DNA of 64,000 nucleotides from Neckera pumila (lineage: Eukaryota; Streptophyta; Bryopsida; Hypnales; Neckeraceae): the NCBI GenBank assembly GCA_963969595.1, contig OZ018410.1:41955413-42019412 (forward strand). Reading direction: 5' to 3'. Below the pieces are notes generated by a model. The model searched no databases. It was not told the DNA's origin and saw only the letters and a program-made list of their open reading frames with translations. Shown one piece after another: positions 20,030 through 34,904 of this stretch. Each line of letters opens with the position of its first letter. Within the stretch, counting starts at the first letter, position 1. The translations under genes were made by a program, and so were the position numbers.

Positions 20030-21067
20030 GACAGGACATCCCTTAACAGGGCCCCATCTTTTCTAAACCTTACTTTGTAGTCATCAAAGAATTGAAACAT
20101 GTCTCTACTAATTTATAGAGAAGTACAAAGCAGTCTCAAACATTCTTGGAAGTGACATAATATTGCACTATGGTATTTGATAGTCATTTCTATATTCTCA
20201 AGTGTAATCCAGTGTGGTAAATAACCCTTGTAACAAAGCACAACAAAATGGAAAGATAACCCCAGTGCTTAGAATAAAACTTTTGCTCCATGTACTCCCA
20301 AAGAGGAATTTTAGATCTGAAGGCTGCGCCTCACCTGTGCCCGTCCCAAAGACAAAACAAACCAATGTCAAGTCAGTGAGGATGCACGAGGTGTCTTCAG
20401 CAACGGCCAATTGCTATCTATGTCACAGATCTGCAAAAAACATAAAGGAGCCAAATGTTTCAAATCACAGAGCAAAAAGTATGAGCAATATCCTAAACAC
20501 AATCCAAAATTTCAAATCAGTGAGCAAAGAAGGTGAGTAGTCTCTCAAATATAATCCAAGGACCTTTGCCATTCTTGTAAGATGTTAGCACTAGAAGATG
20601 AAGAGTCGACCACACCAGCTCTCAAGAAAATGCCCAACTTGCAATTGTCACAGTGAGAAATGAACAAACTATGGCATGAAAGCCACTATATGTTCACCAG
20701 TTTGCACTTGGGAGAGAGAAAACATGAGAGTGGTTCATACGTTTGCGGATTCAAAAAATGGGAGGGAAAAATTACAAAGTAGTGGCCATAAAGTGGTTGT
20801 ATGACATTTTCCACTGGTCAGTAATTATTCCACAAGTAGTGGTTACTGTAGCTTAATGAAGACTCACCCTTAGTGGGTGGGTGGGTGGTACTTCCCACCA
20901 TGTAGGCAAATGTATAATTGAATAATTGAATCCTAAAGTTTGTCAAGTCACCTCAAGGTGAGATTAACCCATGTATGTAAAATACCTATGGTTATTTTAA
21001 ACTTTTGTGATTGTTTTCAACACATATAAAGTATCTATATGTTTATAGACATGTGTAAGAACACAAA

Positions 21068-21116
<49 letters not shown>

Positions 21117-21350
21117 GATCTATATCATGTGGGACTTTTAAACTTATCGATGCTAATGAATAACAAATTAAAAAAATTAAAAAAACTATATTGATAAATC
21201 CAGGGCTTTATTATGATAAAATTTTAGTCCATTTTTCAAATGGAACTAAACCATACCCTTATGATTTAGAAATGGTCAAAGGAATAACTTTACATATTTA
21301 GAAATTGCCCCAAAATCGTATGAACTAATGTGAATAGTTTCTAGGCTGAA
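20030..21350. other. 1.3 kb block present only in units 2-4 (unit 2 copy)
   Basis: Mostly non-coding sequence between two GAA tracts, containing a TA microsatellite at 21070-21112 and a short GGGTGGGTGGGTGG run near 20877. The longest open frame (20214-20540) starts with GTG and has no recognisable domain. No terminal inverted repeat or target duplication other than GAA is evident, so loss from unit 1 by recombination between GAA tracts is favoured over insertion into units 2-4. Confidence 0.75.
21070..21112. repeat. TA microsatellite, unit 2
   Basis: Uninterrupted TA dinucleotides, about 43 bases; the same locus is about 74 bases in unit 3 and about 56 in unit 4. Confidence 0.95.
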
Positions 21351-22221
21351 GAAGAAGAAGAAGAAGAAGAAGAAGGTCTGCTTTGAATGAAGTGATTCCA
21401 GTTAGTTGCTGCTCCCACGGATCCTCCCTGCTGCGACGAATCGCCCCCCCCCACAGAATCAAAACTCAATCTGCTTATTAAATATCCAAGACCCTAAGAT
21501 TTGGACCTTTGTTCCTCCATGACCTGATTGTTTTGATCAAGCAGCCACCTGCTGTTTTCATCGTTTCGTTGTTTCAATTTCACAACATCCACCTACCAGT
21601 TCCGTCTCTGCCTCGCAGAACTTGGCAGCTCCTGGAAAGGATAAGTCGTATTATCTACAGTAGTTAGTACTCGCACCTACTGTTTGGCTGGAGGGCTCTT
21701 GAAGATTGTAGCGAAGACGAACTGTTTTGAAGCTCGCCTATGTGTACTTGGCGAGACGCTTGCTCGCTCTAGAGTCCGATTAAATAATCATATCTTTTCA
21801 CATTGGCTGCCATATCTGTCGTTGTTCTTTTTTGGACCATGGATGAATGTTGTTCATCAATTTCACCTCAAGAGCAAGAGAGCTGAAGTTGCCAACATAC
21901 ACGGCATGGTGATCCATGAATGTAGCATTTTTTTACCCATGAAGTCAAAATATGCTATGATGAGGGAATATCCAATTCTGATCCATTCACTTACATTGCA
22001 TGCAAGCAACTCCCTCCAAAATATTTGGATGAAAATCTTATTAGTGTTTTCCATGTAGTAGGCTTCCTTAAAATCTTCCCAATTAACCGTGTAAAGTTAA
22101 ACCTGGCCTCCCATGACCCAAGGTCGTCACCCAAGTACTCTGATTATTGGACCAATAGGTTCATTCTTTGTTTCTACAATGAAGTCATCCATGAGACCTT
22201 TTAGGTTTGCTTTAGCCTTAG

Positions 22222-23635
22222 ACAATGAAGTCCCATTGTCCACTTGGGGGACAAAATGGATTTTGGCAAGTTCCGATAGTTTCAATATTCATTAGGATTT
22301 TCTTGAAATGTTTTGTGAAGATAGAACAACACATTAGCTTTCTGGGAGTATAATTTTTGTTTCAATCAGTGCCCATAAAGAATTATGGTTTAGTAAGCCC
22401 AAAATTTTGGTTTGGCGGGTAGAAAAAAGACCCACAAAAACTTAAAATAAAATAAAATTCAAAAATTTATCATATTATATGGAAATTTCATCTATATACT
22501 AGTGTGACCCTGTGCCGTTGGCCCAATTTTCATTTACTCCCGGTTCCACTCCTAGTTCTACTTCCGATTCTACTCCTAGTTCCACTTCCAATACCAAGAA
22601 CGCCACCAAAATCAAAGTAAAAGTAATTTTCTAATTTTTTAATCAATAAATACTTTGAAATTCAATAACTTTTGCACCACCGCTCCAAACGCCACAAAAC
22701 TAAGCCAATGCACCCCTCCTCGGCGAGAGCTTTCCGACGGTACCAAGTACGCGGCCGAGGGGCGCACGGTCAGGAAGTTGTCCACGCTACAAACAAAACA
22801 AAACAAAACAAAACAAAACAAAACAAAACAAAACAAACAAACAAACAAACAAACAAACAAACAAACAAACAAACAAACAGCCAGCCAGCCTCATTTAAGG
22901 TATTGATAGGAAGCTTTGATTCATTTTATATCTATTTGTTACATGAACGTTATGAAGAATATTGTTTTTGGGCAATCAAAGCATCTTCTTGAAATAATTA
23001 CTCATAGGATTTATTTATAAACTCAATTTTTACATTAAAAAACAAACTTACAAAGTTACGATTGTTTGCTAGAACAATTTTACCATTGAGATTAGTGTGT
23101 TTCAATTCCATCTTTAGTTACAGCTATTTAGTTTAGTTTTTCTTTCAATCTTGAACCTAATTTACTTAATAATTTTTTAATGAGTGAAAATTAAGTGTTT
23201 TTATTTCAATGAAAAGTTTTTATTCAAAATTTTTATTCTCAATTCAATGCTTCAATATAAAAAATTAGAAATTTTAATATCATCAATGCAAAATCTTTAA
23301 GTTTTAATGAAGATTCAAAGCCAAAACTCTAGTCGAGCACGGTACAAATTTTTTTATTTTCTTCACTTCAAATATAAATATCTTGCAATTTGTATTGTTA
23401 AAGTTTCTAAAATTTCAAATACACATTCTTACACTAGTTTAGTACAAGATCCTACAATTCGATATGCAAATAGTTCCCAAATTATTCATTTTTCACCTGT
23501 TACAAAGTTGAAGGGCATGTCATTGCAATTTCAACGCACTTTGTAGTTTCAAAATATAAAATTTCTTTGCTCTTTGCAATAGAAATGGAACTTTTGAGTG
23601 ACTTTTGATGATAAAAAGGCCTTGGGACTTTAGGG
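22222..23635 (+). mobile_element. Decayed family 1 element, unit 2
   Basis: Same decayed copy as at 2151-3614, shorter because its AAAC tract is shorter; two base changes near 23577-23581 separate it from unit 1. Confidence 0.75.
22498..22909. mobile_element. Secondary insertion with AAAC-rich tract, unit 2
   Basis: Same insertion as in unit 1, with a shorter AAAC tract (22789-22879) and more AAAAC words. Confidence 0.55.
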
Positions 23636-26600
23636 TCCTTTTTGTATCTTTGAAAAGAGGACCTCCACAATGAACAAAATCATCTTGTATGGCTCTTCAG
23701 CAAACTCCAATCCTTAAATTAATTGATAATATCTTTGAAGATATGTAGCAAAGCATAATATCTTTTCAACATTGGGAAGACCATTGCTTGGTTATAGAAT
23801 GTTATAGGTTGTTTTCAAGTTTAGGGGTTTGATCACAATTGGTGATATATGAAGTATGGTTGCTAGATAGCAATTAATTTTCCAAATTTTTTGTGAACTA
23901 AAAGAAAAAATGAAAGAAGATGGTCTATTGGGTCGTTGCAAGAAACACCGTCCGGTTTTGGTCCATTTTGGCCTGTTTTCGGCCAATACTCCAGTACTCA
24001 TGAGCTTTTGCATATGAATTTAACAAAAAAATATAAAATAAGTATAATTAGTACAAGACTAAAATTTCCAAAATTTTTTATCTAAAAAAATCTACATCAA
24101 AAGTTATTCACAAAATAGAGTGACCTGAAATTTTGAAGAATATACATACTTTGCCGTTTTAATTTGTAAAAAGTAGGAAAAAGAATTTTTAAAGAAAGTA
24201 AAAATAGACCATTTGGTAAGACTTCATGATAAATAGAGTTGACCAGAGAACTAATCTTGAATTCATCTAAAATGTTCAGAACTGCACGCGCAAGAGAGCC
24301 CTCTTTGCATGGACGTAGACAACACAAAATAAAACAATTTTAAATGCCCCTTGGTAGAAACATGAATTCCTATTATGCAAACAGACCATAGAAATTTCAT
24401 CTTTAAATCATTAAATTTGGGTACTCCTTTTACTCGAAACCCCTAAATCATAAAATGTGACAAATTTGCTAAATTGAAATTTAAATATAAAATGATTTTT
24501 TAAAAATTCTAAAAAATATGAGATATAATAAGCCTCAAAACTAACATCTCCAAAAAAAAAAAATCAACTTCATGCAAGTTATGCCTCAAAAGTTATTGCA
24601 AAAGGAAGCTTCCACAAACTCCTTGTGACAATTCAACAGGACAGGTGTTTCTTGAAATGAACCTGCTTCAAAGGATCCATTTTTTTCCCATGAATCACAT
24701 CTCCAAATAGTTTAGGGGCTTATCATGATAATTTTTGTAAGGGAAAGAGTTATGCAATTTGAGTGGGCTTTACTTTTCTTAGCCGTGGTGTAGAATTTGT
24801 ATATGGTTTAGCCGATAAAATACATAATACATAGCTTAAGCATGTGCTTTATACATTGATTTTTAGAGTTTGTCAAATGCTATTAATTGACAAGGCAAAA
24901 TAGAATGGAGGTTACTATGCACTATTGAATATCTTTAAAGATATTGAAAGTGAGCAAAGCAAGGTTTCGGGGTATGTCATTTATTGTAAAATTGCTAGAT
25001 GGTTTATCATTTTACATATTGACAAGTAAGTTAAGCCCACCGTATTGAGGGGTTCTATATATTATCTAATTGCCGACATATTGTTGTCGAAACTTATAGG
25101 TATATTCTAAATTGCCATTAGTAAGATATACAAGGAAAGAAATTTTATTAATTTTGGTTCATGTTATTAGAATCTTATCCAAGTCAAGCCTAGGCTAAAG
25201 TGGTACTTCAATAAATCATGTAACCAAGTCAAGTATCTCTTTTGCTAGAGCTTGTGGACAAAGATGTAGTAGAGTATGGTCCAATAATCCAATTCATAAT
25301 CCAATTGCCTATTATGCCATTCATGGAATATTACATAAAATAGAATACAATTGGGATTCTATGTCTTGCATAATTTTCATTCAATTCTCAAGCAATTCCA
25401 ATCAAGTATACCAAATTTGAGTTTCGCAAGGGCAAAATTCCATTTGGAGTGCATTGTAACATTCATGATTTATTTAATAATAGACTAAAAAACATTAGTG
25501 CTAAATTTTTTTAATTCAATTGCATAGATATGTAGAAAACATCTATAATTCCACATACACATCTTTCATGTTCAAAAGACTCCATGAAGCAACAAAAAAA
25601 GAATGTTTGAAGAATTGAATATGAAATGTCACATGACTTAAATTTGATAGAATACATTTTTTTATACATTTATGGTTAATGGCCCTACAAAACTAGGCCT
25701 TTGACCTTATACATTTGATTTTCACATATAAAATCACATATTTTATAAATCATAGAATTTTCAAATACTTTTGAGAAAATTTGAATATATCATGAATTTT
25801 TCATCAAAATACAAAGAAAATTTGTATTAAAGATAAAATAATCTTAATCCCTAGATGTTGTGGGATGACCCCAAATTTGATGATTTTCAAAGATTTGATC
25901 TAAAATAGTGCTTGAAAGATAAATTTGATAAAACTCTTGGAATTCAAATTGTCTATTAGAAGCTACATTTCTACAATGAATTGTCCCCATATTCTCATCA
26001 ATAGTTTTATGTCATATAAACAAATTTAAATTAATGAGACTTTTCAAATTTAGATTATATATTAAATTTTGATACTTTTGTAATGATTTACAATAAAAAG
26101 CATATGCACAATTGTATTTGTAATAATTTTTCAAATTTTTCACTTTCAATGTAAAATTATGTGTTATAAGTACATTAGATGATATTTGGGGGTCTTTGAG
26201 GGCCGTTTCAGGACCATTCCCTAATCTGTCGAGATTTAGTGAACGCCGATACGGGTGTGTCAAAAAAAAAATTTCAAATTTTTTTTAATTTTTTTAATTT
26301 TTTAAATCAAAATATTATTTTAAGCAAAAATAAAATAAAATGAAATAATAAAAAAATGACGTGGCAGTTGCTGTGCCACGTTAGACAACAAGGGAACTTA
26401 AACCCTCCAAGACCCCCCAATCTCATCTAATGCTTTACTATCTAAAAAGTTATAGAATGCTTCTTTTCTAAAATGCATTGAATAAGTGTAGAAAGGGATT
26501 TTCAAGTTCCATACAATGAAATGTTAGACAATTAGCATGCACTTCAAGAAAAATTTGAATGGACAAAATATCAACTATTAATGGTTAAAATTATCTTTTC

Positions 26601-27869
26601 CATCTATCATCTATTTTTTTGGATACTTTGACCTTGAGCAATTTTGAAATATGAAATTCTCTAAGAATTCACTCCATATTCATTTTTTGTACTATGAGAA
26701 AATTAAGGCCTAACTTGGAATGGCCACATACAAGTCTTGGCCAAGGCCTTAAAATATGTTCATTTCCATTCTATACAAGCTGCTAATTTGTAACACAATC
26801 TACAGTAAAAAATTCAAATGGTTTCTATAATGTTCCAATTATCTCACATTACAAAATGAGTTGTTGTGAACAAGTGGCATATAAAATCATACTATCAAAT
26901 GGCATGTATGCAAATTGTAAGCACAACACACAAACAATAAAAAATTGTTAGCTCATAGACATAAAAGTACAAGGTATTAAATAAAGACATGCGGAAGCGG
27001 CCCCAATGAGGCAAAGATGAAGCCCAATTGTCAATATTCTTTTTGAACATTTCCGGTGAACTTGAATTTATCAGATCAATATGCCAATTGCAGAGTCTTC
27101 ATCCACTAAATCCTAACAAATTAGCTTGTGAGAGTCTTCATTTTTAATAAATTTTATTATGTACAATACGGATGCTTACAGGAGAATTAGATGTATTTAT
27201 TGTCTCATATTTTTTGTGTTTGTAGCATGCGTAATGATTGAGTAATGTCCTAAGAAAATTCATTGACCAACCCTCTTTTTTTCTCCTCATTCAAATTAGG
27301 ATGTTAGTTGCCTCACAAAATGCTCCTATGTTTTATTTTTTGAAGGTGAATTGACAATGGTCTTCTTTTCAGATATGCCACTTTGGGCTAAAATGGATGC
27401 CTTGCGGACCAATTTTCCAAGTCATTAGGCCCCTCATATGCCCTCCTTGTTTGTTCAAACTTTTGACCCTTTCAATTTTCCCATTGTTTGTGACCCATCA
27501 ACAGCCACTCTTTGCACGACATGTACAAGGACAACGTCCTTCACCTGCCCTAAGGTAGGAAGCTCAAAAACCGCTCATCTAAAGGCTGGTCTTGTTTTTT
27601 TATGTATTTCCTGTGATGGGAATATTTTTAGCTTATATTTTAGACAAATAGAAATAGATGAGGAATCTAACACAAGTAGCTTCATATTTTTTGAAGCATT
27701 ATTGAATTACTTATAAGTTTTCAAATGTAGGTCCCTATTAATTACCCTAGGTCTTCCATAAACCATTCATTTGCAATTCTAAAAGAAAGATGGGGAAAGC
27801 AATAAGTGGTTTTGCAATAAAAAAAGTTTTTTTCCTTGATTCCTTCATTGACTATAGCAATCAATGTAA

Positions 27870-28770
27870 CTCCTAAAGGCCCAAGGCCTTTTTTTTGCCA
27901 AAAAACACCCAATACTGCCATTTTTATAGCGAAGAGTAAAAAAAATTGAAAAATGTTTTCTTTTGTATATCTAACTATAGGATCTTATATCCAACTAGTA
28001 TGACAATGTGTGAAAAAAATTTCAAAATTTTGGACCACACAAATTGCAAGATATCTGTGTTTAGAGTGAAAAAAAGACAAGTTTTTCACCACATTGCGGG
28101 ACTAGATTTTATGACTTTGAACATTTTTAACTTAAGTTTTTTGCACTACATAGTTTTGAGCTTTAAATTTTTATATGGGAGACTTGAGTTGAGAGTCTAA
28201 GACAAAATTCAAAAAAACTTAATTTTCATTTAAAAAAATTTGTTAAGTAGAAGTAGGTATGAGATAGAAAGAAAATCTAAAATATTAATATCTTTTAGAT
28301 GGAATGAAAATGCACTAATTTGAATGGTGGGATTGTTCTAGCAAGCAAACTAAACCATGTGGAACTTTATTTTTTGAAAAATTGCAAAATTTGCATTCCA
28401 AAATGAATCCTATAAGCTATTTTTTCAAGAAGATGCTTAAATTGCCCCCAAACTAAGATTGTCCATACCTTTCTCATAAAAAATTCAAATGAAATGAGTC
28501 AAAGTTTTCCAGATCAACAAAAATAGAATTTATAAGAAAAAGGATAATTCTTTTTCTCTTAAAAATTTGCAAATTTTTTTTGCTGCCTATATCCACCCCT
28601 ATTTTGAGCTTATTTGGGCATATTTTTTTGTTCCCGAGCACCGATTGAAAAAAAATTATATTCCCACAAAGCTTAGCAGTTTTTCTTCTATTCCAAAAAA
28701 GCTTCAAGAAATCACAACAAAAATTCAACCTGTAGGTACCTGCCCGAAATCACATTTGCTTCCAAAGGAA
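27870..28770 (-). mobile_element. Family 1 element, inverted, unit 2
   Basis: Same inverted copy, with two base differences from unit 1 (G to A in AAAATGAATCC near 28401, and A to G near 28542). Confidence 0.7.
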
Positions 28771-28774
28771 TTAA

Positions 28775-29698
28775 CCCCTAAAGGACCAACATGCTTTTTT
28801 TGGCAACATATAAATTTTAGGCAGGTATATGTGACTAGAGATTTGCATATTTTGGGCTGAAATTTTTATAGAAGGTGGGGACAAGGAATATCTTTCATAT
28901 GCACCAAATTTCATGACATTTGGAAATACGAGTCAAAAGTTATGGCCAAATATGTTGTTTGTTGCTCAACTCGGGCAATCCAAGCAAATCAGAAAAACCA
29001 CTTTTTCAAAAATAAGAATTTGAAATTGGTTTATTAGATTTACATATATATGAAGAGCTATTAATCATTCCATTTTGATCAATGAGTCAAATGTTACAAA
29101 GATTTTTAGTTTGTGGGCAGTTATGGATTTGTCTACTCTAAAAATAAACTTTGAAGTCGTTTATTTCACTCAATTTTCAACATTTTTCAAAAAACATAAA
29201 ACTGTAGGATGTAGATTGTTTATTACATCATTGCAACCATTGGATTTGGGACTTTCCAATTCCATAATTAACTTCTTAACAGTTTAGTGTTTTGAACCAT
29301 TCTCTACTTCCTTCTATATCCTATTTTATTCCTACATGTTGTACAGTTTCAAATAATCTGAAAATTTTCAAGCATGTAGCCAGCTTGCCCCAAAGAATGA
29401 ATCCAAAGAAGAACAACCATTTTAGAATTTTTCCATAATAATTTGACCTTGTAAAGTGTATCTGCTTGATTTTTTGCAGGGCCAAAAAAAGAACTTTTGC
29501 TACTTCAAACGCTAATATCTTCCAATCTACACAATGGAAATTTGTAAAAAAATTTCCACACACTTTTGTACTAGAGTACTATAAGATCCTACGGTTACAT
29601 GGTTCCAAAAATGATATTTTTCAAAAATTGGATACTTGTTCTAGAAATGGCAGTTTTGGAGCATTTTTGGTGACAACATAGTCAAGGAACTTTAGGAA
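28775..29698 (+). mobile_element. TTAA-flanked family 1 element, unit 2
   Basis: Same element as at 8754-9677, with one private C to T change near 28867. Confidence 0.7.
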
Positions 29699-32600
29699 TT
29701 AAGAACCACCTAATGTCCATTTTGTAGCTATTTATAGTGGTGATTCTTGATGCCCGTGCAATTTTAGAGCTTTTTACCTTAGTAGGCACTCTCCATCAAT
29801 TTAAAAAAATATATATATATTTTAGATAGTGTAGAAAGTGATCTTCACTAGAGTGACCAAGCTATTTATATCCATGAAAGCTACACTAAATAGTGCAATT
29901 AGGTTGTCTTACCTTAGGTAAATTGTCTCATGACTCAATGGTAGTACACATGGAGCTCATGCAACTCTTTGGACCGAGCCTTGAACTAGTGCACTAATCT
30001 TTGTCACACCCATAGCTCTGGATTGAATGCATCATTATACAACAACATTGAATATTTATATAGTGTGGATTATTGAGGTAGTAGTGTGAGGTCACCTATT
30101 TAGTGTACAATTTAATGATGAAAATCCATTTACCCATCCAAAAAAAATATACATTCATCCACAATAGAGCAATCCCGTTCCAAAATTTGGTATCAATTTA
30201 GAGATTTCATCCACTGGAAAGGAAGAATATTTTGTTAAATATTTCCTTTAAAAAATTAAATCTCTGTTTAATGAAGATTCGCTCAAAAAAATTTGTACTC
30301 CCATGTGGCTCCAACTTGCTCAAGAAGTCAACATTCTTACCCAAATTTCCATATATGCCACTTACATTCTCTTTTAGTAAGTTACATACTTATTTGGGAA
30401 GCCATCAATGCATGTACGAGGAAGCCTTAATCTTTTAATGACCGGTTGACCACTTTTTGGTTGAATATTGGATTCTTTGTCTTATACTGCCTTCAATACA
30501 TGGTATTTGAAAAAATGAAAAGAGTAACGCAAATAGAGCTTCAGCATGCGCTCCAAACAAATCTAGTTTCAAAGAATTTTGTGCAGTAACAAGGTAGTTG
30601 TGCTTGTCCAAAGACAAGAGGGCCCACCTAAGTCATACCTTCTAAGTCGCATATATATTCAACAATTCTTGTGATTCTATTTGAAATTGACGCCTAAGAA
30701 CAATAGAGACGTTGCTTAGCAATCCCATAAATTGTGGAGGCATGTTTCAAAAGTTAAGGGCAATAATGTATTATGCTGCTTCAACTTGAAGGCTACTTCA
30801 ATGCATCGCACTTTGAAGATCACTCACAACAAATTGCACCGTCAAATTATGTTCACTTTTTTTTTTTTTTTTTCGGATAAAGCCTACAACATCAATTCCT
30901 ATGGTCTGATCTAGGATTACTTCCTTGGAGTAGTGATGAATTTTTTCTTTTCCAAATTTGTATTCAAAAATTAGGCTCGCCCCCCAAATCAACCATGGTC
31001 ACTAAAGGGTTAACCAGGTCTTTTTTTTTACTTCTTTAAAAAGAGCCAAGATGACGATCCTTTAATTTGGTGAAGCATTGTATTTCTACATTCATCCTTT
31101 TTTTTAACCAAAAAAGACTTTATATTTATATACTTTTCATCCGAATTTGGCAACTTCATCCATATTTTAAGTAAAAATGAAAAATTCATGACAAAAGAAG
31201 ACTATTTTATTTGGCAAAAAAATAGAGATTTATTTTGAAATGGTGCAATCTAGCCTCATGGTGCCCCCAAAAGGATTGGTCATGCCAAAGTGTGTGAGTG
31301 TAGAATATGAATATTGACCGAGAAAGCCTTCAAAACTTCGGAGGGCCACTGAACAATGGAGGGTCAAATTCATTTTTCCAACATTCAAAAATCAATGTAA
31401 TTAAACTACTCCAAGATTTCATAGCTAACATAATTCACCAATATATAGTCTATTGAATGTGCATTTCCAACTCGAGAGAGGACAAAATACATATCTTGAA
31501 CCATTTTGGGGCTTAACCCCTAAGAGAATCAACGTGGATGAGGAGTGTTCTCAAGAACTTAGTTGAAAGCTTTGCAAAATGGTAGATGAAGGACTTCCAA
31601 GAATGTTAAAAATTAATTACTGCATTCTTTGTTCTACAAGTATCTTTTAGAATTATAACTCCAAAGTCCCTTTTTCAACTCTTTTTCATTTTCCATTGAA
31701 TATGGCTTTTTCAAGCACCGCATTCAAGCTGCAAAACCAAAGCACTATTCATTGTTTACTTTTGCAATCTTGACCAAATTTTGGAGGGTCAAGTAGCAAG
31801 ATTCATGCCCACTTCAAGGAGATTTTTGATTCTACTTTGGATTGCCATTGTCAATCACGGTAATGTCATTTAAGCTTAAAGATCTAAGTATACCATTGGA
31901 GGGATACAAAATGAATTTGACAAGACTTTACTTTAGAGCTCTGTGTTCATTGTCATAAATATGGACTTTAAAGCACTTAGCGAATAATTTGAAAGTGAAC
32001 AATTAAAGATTCAAAATAGCTTCTAATTTCTTCATGTTGATGACCTTCTTTCTCTTCTTTGACTTCTTTCCCAACTATTGCCAATTTAATCCTAAAATGA
32101 TGGGCATATGACCACAAAGTTCACTTAAACTTCAAAATCCTTTACTATAGATTTTTCAATTTGGAGCCCATTGAGATAACCACACTTATTTGAGTCAAAA
32201 GATTGAGCAATTAAGCATTGTTTCTATGTGAAAACCATTCAACTATTATTTTTTAATTTACTTGTCGTTTATTTTATTTAAAACTGTAATAAGCATTGTT
32301 TCACCTTGCTTGTAATTTTGACCGATGTTATAAAACTAGATTTTTTACAAATTTATTATCATTTTAATAATCATCCTTAAATATTATATATATGAGTTAA
32401 TTTATAAGTGGACCTCTAATTTTATGCATCCTCTTGTTAATTTTCTTGGCTATTGTTTTTTTGACCATTTTGATTATTCATGCTCTTGGTGTGCTACAAT
32501 GATATAGATATACATTTATCTTTATTGTTTCCTTTGACTTTGTATTTACAAATATTTCATGAAAGAATGAGTATGACAAATACATATAATGTAGAATATA

Positions 32601-33588
32601 ATTGGATACAACTATAATGATTTTACTTTAGTGGCTTCCAAATGCTCATTTGAATTTCACGGGGAATTTCAAATACTTCTATATAGAAATTAGGAAATTT
32701 TCACAATATTTGGACTTGCTATAGTGCAAATATTGTTTTAATGATATTATGTGTAATTGTTAGATAAACAATTTGGAATTCAAATTAAGGTAAAGACCAA
32801 TTTAACAAATTCTAAACTTCCAAAGTCCAAAAAGAACATTGCATCTACATTTGAATGATGAAATCATAATGTATATACAGTCCAAATGTAGATTTTTGAA
32901 TTAGAATGGATTATAATCATTATTTTGGATTAATAAGAATTTAAAAAAATAAAAAATAGACAAGTGTCGGTTGTCAGCCAATACATTTTTAATTACAAGA
33001 ATCTGTTTATAATACCTGAATAAGTCCAAAATTAACTAAATTGGTCTTAAATAGTTTTTAATTTAATTAAAGGAAGAAATTAAAATAAGCATTTTGTACC
33101 AAGTGAAAAATTTGACAATTATTTTGTTTGATTTTGAATCTTAGTTATTAAACCTAGTCACATATTAGCCTCAACTTAATAAAATTCTCTATATTTTCAT
33201 AACTCTAATTTGTCATACTCCTTGATCTTGATTATTAACAACTTATGAGTCAACACTCTTTACATTACAGTTCTTTGTAGAGCACCATATGTTCTACATA
33301 ATCATGTACTTTAAGATTCACTAAAATCGTGGAAAAATCCCTACAGGACAACAAAGCAACTGAAGTGCACAATGTGTCCTTTAGTAGCTATCTAGTGCAC
33401 ACAATGTTGAACTAGTTTGCAATCACCTTCTACATACTGAAATAGAACAACCTCTAATACTCTCATTTTCCACACTTGATACACGCTTGAGAGAAGCATT
33501 ATGATAGACTTCAAGATGCACAATGCAATACCCACAAAAGTTTGTCGCTGACGTGACTTGAGGTTGTGTGCAATTGTCATTAGCTTAA

Positions 33589-34255
33589 ATGACTCAAATA
33601 TTTCATAAGGGAACACCAGACAGTACATGTGTTTCAAACAATAGGTCGAGACTGTGGTGGCTTCTTGTTACTGAACCCGAGGCGCTAAAGGAACATGAAT
33701 TGGTGAAAGATGTTCAAGACAGTTTCTTACTTCAAAGACAAACCCTCGTTAATTTTCTCATGTCCCTGTGACTTAGTCTATGAACTCAGCATGACTGAAA
33801 TGTCATAAAATTTCCTTGCATCGTCTGAGAGTCAGTCGACCTCGTCCCTCTTCTCACGCTCCTGCTTTGAGGCATTTCTGAATTGTGCAGATCTTCTGAA
33901 TGGACATGGAACAAGAGATTCTTCAGAGGCTGCCTCACTAACAGCCTTGCAAATGGAGTTCAGTTTCTTTCAAGGCATAATCTTCAACTCACCTCAAGTA
34001 GATGGGACCCAATCAGCCTACACGAAGCGGGGATTTTTGACCGAGTGTGTTCCACAATCTCGCAGGCTGAGAGAGAAGAATTTGTCGAGGAAAACATATT
34101 TTTAATTGAGGAGATTCCTGTAAGGCTTCGAAGTCACTTGACTTGTGAATGCGTTTGAAACGTACTGCTCATATTGCATTTGAACTCCCGATTTAATTTT
34201 TGATTACTTGCAGGTACTAATTGCAGGTGAAATTCTCCAACTTGGCGCTCGCTAG
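33589..34255 (+). pseudogene. Coding-like remnant of unknown protein, unit 2
   Basis: Copy of the 13568-14234 region with no differences noticed; same donor and acceptor. Confidence 0.3.
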
Positions 34256-34904
34256 CTCCCTAACGTGGAGTGAATGGGTTGTTCGTTGTTTCGTTCGATC
34301 GAGTTCTCAGTTATTCTTTGAAGAATAACTGTCCTTTTTCACTGACAATCCTTTGACGGAAGAGAATTCGGAATTTTTGATCGCATATGGATGGTCTTTC
34401 TATGTATGGAGCAGTCGAAGGTATGAGGGTTGTATGAAGGGTGCATCTGCTAGTAATTTATTAACAGAACACAGGCTCAGTGCTACTGCTTGCAACAATG
34501 AATGGCTGACACAAAACTATCTGTGTACATGATATGTTATGAACTTCATACCTCAAGTTGTAGCCACAGATCTAGACAAGGGCTAATCCTTCATTCTTTG
34601 GGGATGTCCGCAGCTCCAATACTATCATCGTAATCTGTCAAGGCAACAAACATTGACAGCAACAAGACTGGTTGCAAAAGAGAAGGAATTCTTTGCTTTT
34701 GAAATTCCATTCATGGTTTATATATCTCGTATGAAGCCCAGAGTGACCGAACTAGAAATCGAAAGTTGACCTTCCATGGCAGTAGTTGATTGCAGTATAC
34801 TTCTACCGTCAAAAAATACGGAGTACATGACTTTATTTATCCTTCCTATTGATACTTTTTTGGAAGTGGTTTGGGGTTATATGATATGAGTACTTCGGGG
34901 TTAA

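Noticed and set aside
20214..20540. 108-codon frame in the 1.3 kb block
   Set aside because: GTG start, no splice or domain support, and an overlapping minus-strand frame of similar quality.
21070..21112. TA-encoded Tyr/Ile frame (also 41063-41248)
   Set aside because: Product of the TA microsatellite; absent or altered with tract length.
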